Of a DNA stretch of 64,000 nucleotides, positions 43,582 through 52,331 are shown in pieces. Location of the stretch: assembly GCF_021654575.1 (NCBI RefSeq), contig NZ_AP024488.1, forward strand, positions 5,793,501 to 5,857,500, given 5' to 3'. Origin of the DNA: Desulfoluna limicola. GTDB lineage: Bacteria; Desulfobacterota; Desulfobacteria; Desulfobacterales; Desulfolunaceae. Every line of letters begins with the position of its first letter. Positions within the stretch are counted from its first letter, which is position 1. The notes below the pieces were generated by a model. It was given only the letters and a program-made list of their open reading frames with translations, did no database searches and was not told where the DNA came from. Position numbers and translations under genes: made by a program.

Positions 43582-44130
43582 CTATTCGCCGAAGTAGCGC
43601 TTCAGGAGGCCGGCGAAGGCCTGGCCGTGGCGTGCTTCGTCTTTGCACATCTCGTGCACGGTATCGTGGATGGCGTCGAGGTTGAGCTGCTTGGCGCGGG
43701 TGGCCAGGTCTTTTTTGCCCTGGCAGGCGCCGTGCTCCGCTTCAACACGCATCTTGAGGTTGGTTTTGGTGTCGCCTGTGACCACTTCGCCGAGGAGTTC
43801 GGCGAACTTGGCTGCGTGCTCGGCTTCTTCAAAGGCGATACGCTTGTATGCTTCGGCCACCTCGGGGTAGCCTTCACGGTCTGCCTGACGGCTCATGGCA
43901 AGGTACATGCCGATCTCGGTGCATTCGCCGGTAAAGTTGGCGCGAAGACCTTCAACGATCTCTGCATCCACACCTTCGGCTACGCCGATGACGTGTTCAT
44001 CGGCCCATGCGAGGGGGCCTTCCTGCTGAGCCTTGAACTTGGCTGCAGGGGCAGCGCACTGGGGACATTTCTCGGGGGCGTTCTCACCTTCATGGACATA
44101 ACCGCAAACAGAACATACGTACTTGGACAT
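43582..44130 (-). CDS. Rubrerythrin with N-terminal rubredoxin domain (reverse type)
   Basis: 182 aa. A rubredoxin-like iron site comes first (Cys 6, 9, 22, 25; VCSVCGYVHEG ... CPQCAAP), followed by a ferritin-like di-iron domain (FTGECTEIGMYLAMSR; FEEAEHAAKFAELL; VEAEHGA; DEARHGQAFAGLL). This order is that of reverse rubrerythrins, peroxide reductases that protect anaerobes from oxygen. AAGGAG 11 nt upstream. Single-gene unit. Confidence 0.92.
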   Translation of the reverse strand: MSKYVCSVCGYVHEGENAPEKCPQCAAPAAKFKAQQEGPLAWADEHVIGVAEGVDAEIVEGLRANFTGECTEIGMYLAMSRQADREGYPEVAEAYKRIAFEEAEHAAKFAELLGEVVTGDTKTNLKMRVEAEHGACQGKKDLATRAKQLNLDAIHDTVHEMCKDEARHGQAFAGLLKRYFGE

Positions 44131-44841
44131 TTTTTTTATTTCTCCTTGGCAATTCGAGATCTAATCGTTCGTAAAGTGAATTCAGATCGTATTGTTTATT
44201 TCGCTTCCTTGGGCGGCGCTCCTCAGCGTCGCCGTGTGCTTGGTGTATATTGCGAGGGTCATGCCAAAGTGAATAAAAAAAATAAAACACAGGCATTTTT
44301 TTGGGGGCTATCTTTTTTAACATCCTGAATAAACAGGTGTTGGGTCGTTGTGGCGTCTTTGCGCGCCCAGTCCCTTTTTTCAGTGTCCCGTCGCAGGTTT
44401 CGGACACCCTGCCGTGACACGCTGATACGGCACGGTTTCGCATGGTTTTATAAAAGTTCTTGAAAAGACGAAGGATATGAGTGTCTCGATATTGACTTGA
44501 GACAGGGGTGGTTCACGGGGACAGGAAACAGGTCCCAGGTGAGGGGCATTCTCAACCCGTGGGCCATGGGTCTTTTTTCCACAGTGCCCTTGCCACCATG
44601 GCGGCCGGAGCTGTTCCGGTGACGGGCAATGGTCAGCGTGACGATCAGCCGGTGTCGGCATTTACACGTAGATCCCCGGGCACACGGCCTTGCGAACGCA
44701 GAGGTGCCATCTTAAAGACCAGCGAGCACACATGGACTCACATATCTGACAGCCGGGGAAGACGATACAGATTAGGTCGGTTTTTTAACCCATGGGCAAA
44801 GCGTGATGCAACTATCTTTCAAGGCACCACTAGAATCAAAG
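44131..44841. other. Gene-free stretch upstream of the rubrerythrin gene
   Basis: About 700 bp, AT-rich near the rubrerythrin start (probable promoter zone) and mixed further away. No convincing gene, RNA or insertion sequence found. Confidence 0.5.
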
Positions 44842-44924
44842 GCGGATGCGCTTCACCCCGAGGAACGAAGGGCGAAGCGCATCCGCAATCAGCTTTCAAG
44901 GTGGCACACCTTGCCGCCGGAGGC
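44842..44924 (-). repeat. Structured intergenic repeat, copy R17
   Basis: Inverted copy with the longest stem B seen: GCGGATGCGCTTC pairs perfectly with GAAGCGCATCCGC. Hairpin A is CAAGGTG/CACCTTG and the edge is GCCGCCGGAGGC, facing the membrane-protein gene. Confidence 0.92.
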
Positions 44925-45028
44925 ATGCTTTCAGGCTTTTTCTTGTCCATTTTGGTGTGAAATGTGCACAATGTGAGATAACTTTGTTTCTTGCGCTGTA
45001 ATAATGATTTGCTTTTGGAGGACGCCCC

Positions 45029-45946
45029 ATGGCTCTGATTCGACCTGTGCTGACGCTCTACGATAAACTGGAAACATGCTGGGAGGGGCCTTCGGGGCAT
45101 CGCCTGGCCGGAACCCTTCTTGTGGGCACCTTTCTTGTGTCCCTGGTTCTTGTGGAGATTAACCGATTCGTGGGGCTTCCTGCGGCCATGGCAACCCTGG
45201 TTCCGAAAAATCACCTGGCCGCCATTGAGATTGCCCTGACCTTACTTCTTGTCATCGAGGTGATGGGGCTTGTCTTCAGCATGGTCCACTCCGTCAGCAC
45301 CTCTGTGGGGCGCCAGCTGGAGATCCTCTCCCTTATTTTATTAAGGAACGTCTTCAAAGAGATCTCCCACCATGATCCCCTCTCCTGGGAGACCCTTGAA
45401 GGGAGCATGGCTGGCATCAGTGCCGCCGTCACCGGGGCTCTTATTGTCTTCGGCCTCCTGGCCCTCTACTATCGCATTAGAAAGATAGCCACCCTGGCCA
45501 AAGACGATGAAGACCGCCAGAGCTTTATCGCCGCCAAAAAGTGCATTGCCTTGGCCCTCCTGGCGGCCTTTCACCTCATCGCACTTAACAGCCTTTTCGC
45601 TTACGCCTCCGGGGCGCACACCTCGCCGGCCTTTCAGACCATCTACACCCTGCTGGTCCTGAGCAATATCCTCATCGTTTTGCTCTCCCTGCGCCACGGC
45701 CACAACTACCATGTGGCCTTTCGAAACTCCGGCTTTGCCGTGGTCACGGTCCTGATCCTCATCGCCCTTATCGCCCCTCCCGTCTGGAGCGCAGCCATTG
45801 GTATTTTTGCTTCACTCTTTGCCCTGGCTACGCTCTGGCTCTTCGGGATGTTCAATGGTGCGGAGGATGAAAAAGCTGTGCCTCCTATGGGGCAAACCGA
45901 GCTAAAAAGCGTGCCTCCGGCGGCGAGGGTGGCGAAGCCACTGTAG
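45029..45946 (+). CDS. Hypothetical integral membrane protein
   Basis: 305 aa, about seven hydrophobic helices (e.g. LAGTLLVGTFLVSLVLVEI, AIEIALTLLLVIEVMGLVF, GALIVFGLLALYYRI, TVLILIALIAPPVW) with a conserved-looking EINRF and LLRNVFKEISHH between helices. Family not recognised. GGAGG lies 9 nt upstream of the ATG. The C-terminal tail SVPPAARVAKPL is read from repeat R18, and a second short edge-like stretch (GCCTCCTATGG at 45879) gives VPPMG just before it. Confidence 0.72.
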   Translation: MALIRPVLTLYDKLETCWEGPSGHRLAGTLLVGTFLVSLVLVEINRFVGLPAAMATLVPKNHLAAIEIALTLLLVIEVMGLVFSMVHSVSTSVGRQLEILSLILLRNVFKEISHHDPLSWETLEGSMAGISAAVTGALIVFGLLALYYRIRKIATLAKDDEDRQSFIAAKKCIALALLAAFHLIALNSLFAYASGAHTSPAFQTIYTLLVLSNILIVLLSLRHGHNYHVAFRNSGFAVVTVLILIALIAPPVWSAAIGIFASLFALATLWLFGMFNGAEDEKAVPPMGQTELKSVPPAARVAKPL

Positions 45947-46030
45947 CGAAAATACCTCGAAGGCGGGTTTGCGAATGCTCCGTGCCCTCGTGCTTCGGGC
46001 ACGTCACATTCGCTGACGGGCGGAGCCCGT
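45913..46030 (+). repeat. Structured intergenic repeat, copy R18
   Basis: Edge GCCTCCGGCGG overlapping the CDS end. Hairpin A is CGAGG...CCTCG carrying an inserted GGTGGCgaaGCCAC hairpin. Stem B is GCGAATG/CATTCGC with inner GTGCCC-TCGTGCTTC-GGGCAC. Hairpin C is ACGGGCggaGCCCGT. Confidence 0.9.
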
Positions 46031-46415
46031 GAACTATGGGTGTGGTTATTCAAACTTTTTGTCTGTCTCTGAGGGGGGCGTTGGTGGAGGAAATCCAACG
46101 TATCTTTCTCTGCTCAGCCTGAGGGGCTTCTGGAGGATCAATTCATTACTTGATTACCTCTTATTCACAGCCATGGGTCACGGTATGATGGTGGGTGCCG
46201 TGCCCATCACGACCGGGTATAAAGGCCCATGTTAGAAAAGGATGTCGGGTTGTCGATATTTCGGTCAATATGATCGATGGATGTTAATCGACCAATGATG
46301 GGCACACTTCGCGTTTTGCCCATCCTACAGGGGACGTGCTGCGCCAAAACCTGCCAATTAATCCATTAAACCTGACTGAAAAAGGATGGTAATCAGAATT
46401 CATTATGTACTTTAG

Positions 46416-46660
46416 CCCGGATCGTTCATGAGAAAACAATTAGGCCATAGCAATAATATGTTATTGCAGGTGGTTATTGTGAAAAATGAAGGCATTTTAA
46501 AAACATAAAATGTAAATCACGGTTTCCTGCTCGCTTTTCTCACCCTTCGGGCGAACCGAGTGCCCCCATCTTCTGCGTTATCAGAGCATTGAGGTAAACC
46601 ACGACATCTGCAGCCCTGATGCCTTGAATATGGATGCACTCAACTTGTGAAATATCCGGG
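46416..46660 (+). mobile_element. MITE-B, 245 bp
   Basis: Same orientation and sequence as MITE-A (shared GCTCGCTTTTCTCACCCTTC, ATCTTCTGCGTTATCAGAGC). Ends CCCGGAT and ATATCCGGG; flanks TTAG and TTGG match at three of four bases, so the duplication is slightly decayed. Confidence 0.88.
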
Positions 46661-46704
46661 TTGGGGCAACCCACAACGCCATGGCGAACATCAACAAACG
46701 CACA

Positions 46705-46790
46705 ACGGGCCTTAAGTCGATCCGTCAGGATCGGTTTAAGGCCCGTCGTATTATGGGGTTCAGGGGCTTTATCCCCTGGCTGCTGGAGGC
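46705..46790 (-). repeat. Structured intergenic repeat, copy R19 (divergent)
   Basis: Stem ACGGGCCTTAA/TTAAGGCCCGT replaces stem B; hairpin A is CCAGGGG variant TCAGGGGCTTTATCCCCTGG; edge GCTGCTGGAGGC. Faces the msrAB 3' end. Confidence 0.72.
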
Positions 46791-46830
46791 TTGGTTTTTA
46801 TGCCACCCGTTAGTCATGGGCTGTTTCATA

Positions 46831-46886
46831 ATTGACGGAGTGAAGCGACTCCTTAACCAAGAACGAAGAACCAGGCACCAGGAACG
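46831..46886. repeat. 56-bp short repeat, copy 1
   Basis: ATTGACGGAG ... GCGACTCCTTAACCAAG ... GAACCAGGCACCAGGAACG, matching 54311-54366 at about 46 of 56 positions. It contains a GGAGT...ACTCC hairpin. Function unknown. Confidence 0.7.
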
Positions 46887-46903
46887 TTTTTTTCGCTTTT
46901 TTA

Positions 46904-47968
46904 TTATTCAAACAGTTTCAGGTACGCTTCGTAGCCCTCTTTTTTGAGTTCTTCTTTTGGGATGAACCTCAAGGATGCCGAGTTGATGCAGTAGCGCAGG
47001 CCTGTGGGGGGCGGTCCGTCGGTGAAGAGATGGCCCAAGTGGGAGTCGCTGTCTGCGCTTCGGACTTCCACGCGTTTCATGAAGAAGGAGTTGTCTTCCA
47101 CCTCATCGATGCCGGCATCGGGGATGGTGCGAACGAAGCTTGGCCAGCCGGTGCCGGACTTGAACTTGTCTGTGGAGCTGAAGAGGGGGGCTCCGCTGAT
47201 GATGTCGACGTAGATGCCCTCTTTTTTGTTGTCCCAGTACTCGTTTTCAAAGGGGCGCTCTGTGCCGTTTTCCCGGGTCACTTTGTACTGGAGGGGGGTG
47301 AGCTTTTGCCGCAGCTCTTCGTCCGTCCAGGCTGAATTCTTTATGGCCTTTCCGTCATCGGTCCAGTGCTGGTCCAGGAACTGGTCCCTCCCGGAGCGGC
47401 TGCGGTAGTATTTGTACCGGATGGGGTTATTTTTGTAGTAGTCCTGGTGGTACTCTTCGGCGGGGTAGAAGGTCCCGGCCCTGGTAATTTCGGTTACCAC
47501 GGGCTTGCCGAAGAGCATGCGGTTCTCAAGGGCGGCTTTGGAGAGGGTGGCCGTCTTTTTCTGGGAGTCCGTATGATAGAAGATGCCGGTTCGGTACTGG
47601 CTCCCCCGGTCCACGAACTGGCCCCCTCCGTCGGTGGGGTCCACCTGACGCCAGAAGACCTCCAGGAGTTCTTCATAGGTGACCTTTGTCGGGTCGTAGG
47701 TGATCTCCACGGCTTCTGCATGACCGGTGGAACCTGCGGAGACTTCCTTATACGTGGGGTTCTCTTTGTGGCCGCCGATATAGCCGGAGATCACCGAGAT
47801 CACGCCGTCGAGTTTTTCAAAGGGGTGTTCCATGCACCAGAAACAGCCCCCTGCAAAGGTTGCTTTTTGGGTTTCGATTGCCATGGCGGTGGGTGCTCCT
47901 GTGCTAAGGGTCCATGAAAGTGCAAGGATGATGGCAAGGGTTTGAAGGGGATGGGATCGGAGGTTCAT
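46904..47968 (-). CDS. msrAB: Exported methionine sulfoxide reductase MsrA-MsrB fusion
   Basis: 354 aa. Signal peptide (LAIILALSWTLSTGAPTAMA), MsrA domain about 33-190 with catalytic GCFWCMEHPF (Cys 42) and YHQDYY, then MsrB domain about 210-354 with SGTGWPSF and the catalytic Cys in RYCINSASLRF. Repairs both S and R methionine sulfoxide, here in the envelope. The usual zinc CxxC pairs of MsrB are absent, as in many fusions. AGAGGTG precedes ATG 47968. Confidence 0.93.
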   Translation of the reverse strand: MNLRSHPLQTLAIILALSWTLSTGAPTAMAIETQKATFAGGCFWCMEHPFEKLDGVISVISGYIGGHKENPTYKEVSAGSTGHAEAVEITYDPTKVTYEELLEVFWRQVDPTDGGGQFVDRGSQYRTGIFYHTDSQKKTATLSKAALENRMLFGKPVVTEITRAGTFYPAEEYHQDYYKNNPIRYKYYRSRSGRDQFLDQHWTDDGKAIKNSAWTDEELRQKLTPLQYKVTRENGTERPFENEYWDNKKEGIYVDIISGAPLFSSTDKFKSGTGWPSFVRTIPDAGIDEVEDNSFFMKRVEVRSADSDSHLGHLFTDGPPPTGLRYCINSASLRFIPKEELKKEGYEAYLKLFE

Positions 47969-47992
47969 ATGGCACCTCTGTTGGTTTGTGTC

Positions 47993-48164
47993 AGCCACCG
48001 GCAGCCCTGCGGGGGGCCAAACTTTTGAAACGTTTGACAAACAGGTTTTGGCGAAAAATCTCGCATGAACCGAGACCTCAGGCGAATGTGATTTGCCCCG
48101 GGGAGCGAGGGGCAAAACGCATTCGCAACCGGCGTTCGAGGTGGCTCACCTCGCCGCCGGAGGC
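47993..48164. repeat. Composite structured repeat R20
   Basis: Left type-2 half: GCCACCGGCAGCCC, AACTTTTGAAACGTTT, GACAAACAGGTTTTGG. Right type-1 half: GCGAATGTGATTTGCCCC ... GCATTCGC, hairpin A CGAGGTGGCTCACCTCG and edge GCCGCCGGAGGC. Lies between msrAB 5' end and the DUF547 3' end. Confidence 0.88.
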
Positions 48165-48185
48165 ACGTTTTTCCCCTGTTTTGAT

Positions 48186-49013
48186 TCACTCCCCTGGGGT
48201 GTTCAGGGACCAGTCGTAGTCCATGAAAACGACGTCGACGGCGTCTTTCCGGTTTTCCAAGGCCTGCTTCAGGGGCCCCGAGGCGTAATTCAGGATATAG
48301 CCGGGGATGTCGTTCTCAAAATCGTCTTTGTACCATTTGAAGATACGGCTGACGGTAAGCCGGTTGCCGTCGAACCGGGTGTTGGCGTTGTTGTTGATAA
48401 AGGCACGTGTGGCGCCGTCGAGCTGCGCGTCAAGGGTGTCTGCCCGGTAGGCTTCCGGTATCAGGGGCGGGCAGCTTTTGGAGGCGCAGTTGATGGCAAA
48501 GTGGATGCGGGGATCCTTGTACTTTGCTCGCAGGATTTCGTGTTCGATTTCTCCCAGGGTCAGGGTCTTGCCTCCGATTTTGACGAACCGTTTCTTCCAG
48601 GGAGAGGAGAACACGCTGCCCAGCTCCTTGATTGAGTCTATGTCCGGGTATTTCGTGAGGATGAATTTCAGGGTCCAGGCGTTGTACATGTTGACCCAGA
48701 AGGCCATGGCCTCATTTTTGGAAAGGCCTTCGGTGGCATAGTCCTTGGCCGGGGCGAGGTAGGCGTCAAGCGTTGCCTCATCGGCGGACAGGCCCTCGTA
48801 GTCGATGCCGCCGCCTCGCACGTGGGCCGCAAGGAGGTCGTTCAAGGGCGCGTGATTGTAGCTTGCTGCCCGTGCGTTGGTGACCAGGGCCAGGAGCAGG
48901 CTGAGGACCACGGCGACCCAGAGGTGTCGGGGGGGGGCTGGATGGGCCTTTGCCTTGACTCTGAGCTGGCGTTTTACCGGACGTCTGTGGTTTTCATGGG
49001 CGGTCTGTTTCAT
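48186..49013 (-). CDS. DUF547 domain protein
   Basis: 275 aa. N-terminal hydrophobic segment (LWVAVVLSLLLALVTNARA) suggests export. The DUF547 region follows (FWVNMYNAWTLKFIL, then DPRIHFAINCASKSCPPLIPEAY), a domain of unknown function with a conserved Cys pair, often next to TVP38 or flavoprotein genes. The ATG at 49013 overlaps the stop of the upstream fusion gene, so translation is likely coupled. Confidence 0.83.
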   Translation of the reverse strand: MKQTAHENHRRPVKRQLRVKAKAHPAPPRHLWVAVVLSLLLALVTNARAASYNHAPLNDLLAAHVRGGGIDYEGLSADEATLDAYLAPAKDYATEGLSKNEAMAFWVNMYNAWTLKFILTKYPDIDSIKELGSVFSSPWKKRFVKIGGKTLTLGEIEHEILRAKYKDPRIHFAINCASKSCPPLIPEAYRADTLDAQLDGATRAFINNNANTRFDGNRLTVSRIFKWYKDDFENDIPGYILNYASGPLKQALENRKDAVDVVFMDYDWSLNTPGE

Positions 49014-51151
49014 GATGATCGTCTCCAGGCGTGGATTTTGCTCAGGATGTTGAGTGCTTTTTCCGGTTTGTGGGCGTTCTTCCAGGTCCCGGCCGCGCCT
49101 TTGACCATTTCGGCCAGGGTGGGGTAGATATGGATGGTGCCCAGGATCTTGTTGAGGCCGAGCTTGTGGCGCATGGCCAGCACGAACTCTGCGATGATGT
49201 CTCCGGCATGGTGCCCCACGATGGTGGCCCCCAGGATGCGGTCGCTTCCCTTTGCGGTGATCACCTTGACGAACCCGTGGTCCTCGGAGTCGGCAATGGC
49301 GCGATCCACCTCGCCGATCTCATAGGTTGTTACGTCATGGGGGATCTTCTTTTCCCTGGCCTCGGTTTCGGAGAGTCCCACACGGGCCACTTCGGGGTCG
49401 GTGTAGGTGCACCACGGGATGACGCTGTAGTCGGCCTTGAACCGTTTTAAAAAACCGAAGAGGGCATTCACCGAGGCGTACCAAGCCTGGTGGGAGGCGG
49501 TGTGGGTGAACTGGTAAGGCCCTGCCACGTCTCCGGCGCAGAAGATATTGGGGACGGTGGTGGCCAGGAAGGGATCGGTCTCGACGGTGCCACGGGGGGC
49601 AATGCGGATGCCCAGTTTTTCAAGGCCGAACCCTTCGGTGTTGGCTTTTCGGCCCACGGCAACGAGGATCTCGTCAAAGGGAACCCTCACTTCCCGGTTC
49701 CCTGCTTCACAGAGCAGGACCTTTTCACCCTCCTCCACGCGGATTTCCGTGGCCGCGTGGCTGGTGAGCACCCGGATGCCCTCTGCTTCAAATTTCCTGG
49801 TGACCATTTCCGCCACATCGGGGTCTTCCCGGATCATCAGCCTGGGGGCCATCTCCACCTGGGTGACCTCGGCACCGAAGCGGGCGAAGCACTGGGCCAG
49901 CTCGCAGCCAATGGGGCCGCCTCCCAGGACCACCAGTCGCTTGGGCAGCTCTGTCAGGGTCCACACGGTGTCGCTGGTCAGGGGCGTCACGCGGTCCATT
50001 CCCTTGATGGGCGGCACAAAGGGCCGCGCGCCGGTGGCGATGATGATGCTCTTGGTGGTGAGGATCCGGCCGTCCACCTTCACCTCAAAAGGAGAAATGA
50101 TCTCCGCTTCTCCCTTGATGCACTCCACGCCGAGTTTTGTGTACCTTTCCACCGAATCGTGGGGTTCCACCTTGCCGATGACGGTGTGGACCCGTTTCAT
50201 GACATCTGCAAAATGAAAATCAAATTGACCGCTTTTGAATCCGAACTCCTCTGCACGCCGTGCGTAGGCAAGCATTTTGGAGGACCTGATGAGGGCCTTG
50301 CTGGGCACACAGCCGGTGTTGAGACAGTCCCCGCCCATTTTGTCCCGTTCGATAAGGGCCACTTTGGCTTTTACGGCTGACGCGATGTAGGCGGAGACCA
50401 GGCCAGCCGAGCCCGCCCCGATGACCACAAGGTTGTAGTCAACGCTTTTGGGTTTGGCGTAAGCCTTGAAGACCCGCTTGGCCTTGACGGAATCGGTGAT
50501 CTTGCGTGCTGCCAGGGGAAAGATGCCCAGCAGGACAAAGGAGAAGAGGAGCCCGGGTGACAGAATCCCTGAAAGGGCTTCGATGCGTGCCAGCTGCGTG
50601 CCGGCGTTGACGTAAACCATGGTGCCGGCCAGCATGCCCAGCTGACTTACCCAGTAGAACGTGAGAGTGCGGATGGGGGTGAGGCCCATGACAAGGTTGA
50701 TCACAAAAAACGGGAAGATGGGCACGAGGCGCAGGGTGAAAAGGTAGAAGGCCCCGTCTTTTTTAATCCCTTCGTTGATGGCTTCGAGCCGGTTTCCGAA
50801 TTTTGCCTGCACCATGTCCCTTAAGATGAAACGGGAGACGAGAAACGCCAGGGTCGCCCCGATGGTGCTGGCAAAAGAGACCACGATGAAGCCGGTGAAG
50901 AACCCGAAAAGAGCCCCGCCCGCAAGGGTCATCACCGCCGCGCCTGGAAGGGAGAGGGCTGCCACCGCCACATAAATCAGGAAGTAAAGGGCGATGGTTG
51001 AAAAGGCATGGTCGGCATAGAAGGCCCCGAACTCTGCCTGCTTCTCCTTCAGGGCAGATAGGGTGAGCAGCTCCTGGAGGTCGAAGGCAAAGAAGAGCAC
51101 GACCAGTATGGCCACGATCAGAATGACACCAATTTTCATGGTTCGGTTCAT
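49010..51151 (-). CDS. TVP38/TMEM64-flavoprotein disulfide reductase fusion
   Basis: 713 aa. Residues 1-225 are a TVP38/DedA-like membrane domain (SLPGAAVMTLAGGALFGFFTG; FTLRLVPIFPFFVINLVMGL). Residues about 238-713 form a class I pyridine-nucleotide disulfide reductase: FAD motif VVIGAGSAGLVSAYIA, redox pair GGDCLNTGCVPSK (Cys 276, 281), NAD motif VVLGGGPIGCELAQCF and a C-terminal dimer domain with the expected His-Glu context (GTIHIYPTLAE). Such fusions are known; substrate is not. Co-transcribed with the DUF547 gene. Confidence 0.88.
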   Translation of the reverse strand: MNRTMKIGVILIVAILVVLFFAFDLQELLTLSALKEKQAEFGAFYADHAFSTIALYFLIYVAVAALSLPGAAVMTLAGGALFGFFTGFIVVSFASTIGATLAFLVSRFILRDMVQAKFGNRLEAINEGIKKDGAFYLFTLRLVPIFPFFVINLVMGLTPIRTLTFYWVSQLGMLAGTMVYVNAGTQLARIEALSGILSPGLLFSFVLLGIFPLAARKITDSVKAKRVFKAYAKPKSVDYNLVVIGAGSAGLVSAYIASAVKAKVALIERDKMGGDCLNTGCVPSKALIRSSKMLAYARRAEEFGFKSGQFDFHFADVMKRVHTVIGKVEPHDSVERYTKLGVECIKGEAEIISPFEVKVDGRILTTKSIIIATGARPFVPPIKGMDRVTPLTSDTVWTLTELPKRLVVLGGGPIGCELAQCFARFGAEVTQVEMAPRLMIREDPDVAEMVTRKFEAEGIRVLTSHAATEIRVEEGEKVLLCEAGNREVRVPFDEILVAVGRKANTEGFGLEKLGIRIAPRGTVETDPFLATTVPNIFCAGDVAGPYQFTHTASHQAWYASVNALFGFLKRFKADYSVIPWCTYTDPEVARVGLSETEAREKKIPHDVTTYEIGEVDRAIADSEDHGFVKVITAKGSDRILGATIVGHHAGDIIAEFVLAMRHKLGLNKILGTIHIYPTLAEMVKGAAGTWKNAHKPEKALNILSKIHAWRRSS

Positions 51152-51236
51152 GCGATGGGGCTCCTTATGGTATTGATCTCCCGGAGGCGCTCCGAAAGAG
51201 ATCTCTTGGAAGTCACTATTCAGCTCCTAAAAAGCA

Positions 51237-51418
51237 GCCTCCGCCGGCAAGGGTGGCGAAGCCACATTAGGCAAAATAGCTTGAAAGCAGGTTGTGGATG
51301 CGCTTTGCCCCTCGTTCCTCGGGTCAAATCACTTCCGCCTTTGACTCGAGAGTTTCCAGGGCTTATTGGTAAAGACCTGTTTGTCAAACGTTTGGCCCCC
51401 GGCAGGGCCGCCGGAGGC
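51237..51418. repeat. Composite structured repeat R21
   Basis: 182 bp, type-1 half first (edge GCCTCCGCCGGC, GGTGGCgaaGCCAC, GCCCCTCGTTCCTCGGG), then an inverted type-2 half (CCTGTTTGTCAAACGTTTGG, CCCCCGGCAGGGCCGCCGGAGGC read in two parts). Terminal inverted edges as in R8 and R13. Confidence 0.9.
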
Positions 51419-51733
51419 ACAAGCTGAAATTAGTTACTCTTGGAAAGAGAAAAGCAAAGGCAATGCCAGAAGGGGCGGTCCGGCATTTTTTTCATGTTGA
51501 ACAGATGCTGATATGTTGTCTATAATCCTGAAATGGCAAAGTATAGTTGGTCGTTGTGCCGCGCGCCGGGGCTTGCGGGCAATCCCGCAGAATCAGGGTG
51601 ACGTGACGCGTTTCCTGCTATGTTTGAGACAGTTCGTGAGACGTTTTTGTGATGATTTTTCACGTCGAGGGCATCGCAACCATACCAGGAATTACAATAC
51701 CACAACCATACAGTAAATGGGAACGGAGGGGCC
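51419..51733. other. Gene-free stretch
   Basis: About 310 bp before the small membrane-protein gene. No recognisable element; includes an AT-rich promoter-like zone near 51680-51715 and a GGAGGGG ribosome site just before 51734. Confidence 0.4.
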
Positions 51734-52049
51734 ATGAAGCTTTGCCGCCACCTGTCGGAGACGTTTGCCGAGCATGCCGCCATTTACTGGACGGGGCTGT
51801 CCCATCTTAACACCCTTTTGGTGGTGGCCAACATGTCGTTGTTTTTCGCAACCCGCCTCGTGATTGATGAAAGGGTACTATTGCACCTTCTGTTCGCTGA
51901 TTTGCCTGATCGTCGTGGCGGCCGGTATTCTCTTTCCCCTGGGCCTTGTGACCCGTCTCTGGTACTACCTGATCTTTCTTTTCTTTGGGTGCATCGCCGT
52001 CTGGTTTATTGTGGTGAGTGTCTGGTACTGGCTAAGGGTGAACAGATAA
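51734..52049 (+). pseudogene. Small membrane protein gene with apparent frameshift
   Basis: The first frame (from ATG 51734, ribosome site GGAGG) gives MKLCRHLSETFAEHAAIYW and a hydrophobic helix (NTLLVVANMSLFFATRL). From about 51864 the coding character moves to another frame, giving FCSLICLIVVAAGILFPLG and LIFLFFGCIAVWFIVVSVWY to the stop at 52049. Together they read as one three-helix protein of about 105 aa. Either a single indel has broken the gene, or the base call is wrong, or there are two overlapping frames. Confidence 0.6.
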
Positions 52050-52217
52050 GGCCGGCGATAGGGAATATTCGACAGTCATTGGTGAATAGTCAGTAGGGTA
52101 CCCGTCACCGGGTTCTTCTGCCGACATCTATGGTTCGATATACGTGTAAATCCACGAAGACCACAAAACGGCCTTCGGGCTGCACGAAGAAGGCGACACA
52201 GCCACAGCGGTTGTTCT

Positions 52218-52319
52218 CGGGCGTAGCCCGTCAGCGAATGTGACGCACCCGAGGAACGAGGGGGCGGAGCTTCCGCAACCCGCTTTCAAGGTGGCTTTGC
52301 CACCCTTGCCGCCGGAAGC
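52218..52319 (-). repeat. Structured intergenic repeat, copy R22
   Basis: Inverted copy: CGGGCgtaGCCCG hairpin C, GCGAATG stem, CCCGAGGAACGAGGG, hairpin A CAAGGGTGGCaaaGCCACCTTG form, edge GCCGCCGGAAGC 13 bp before the ycaO start. Confidence 0.88.
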
Positions 52320-52331
52320 TTAAAAAAAAAC

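Noticed and set aside
46681..46947. Plus-strand 88-codon frame
   Set aside because: It runs through repeat R19 and into the end of msrAB; coding signal is absent.
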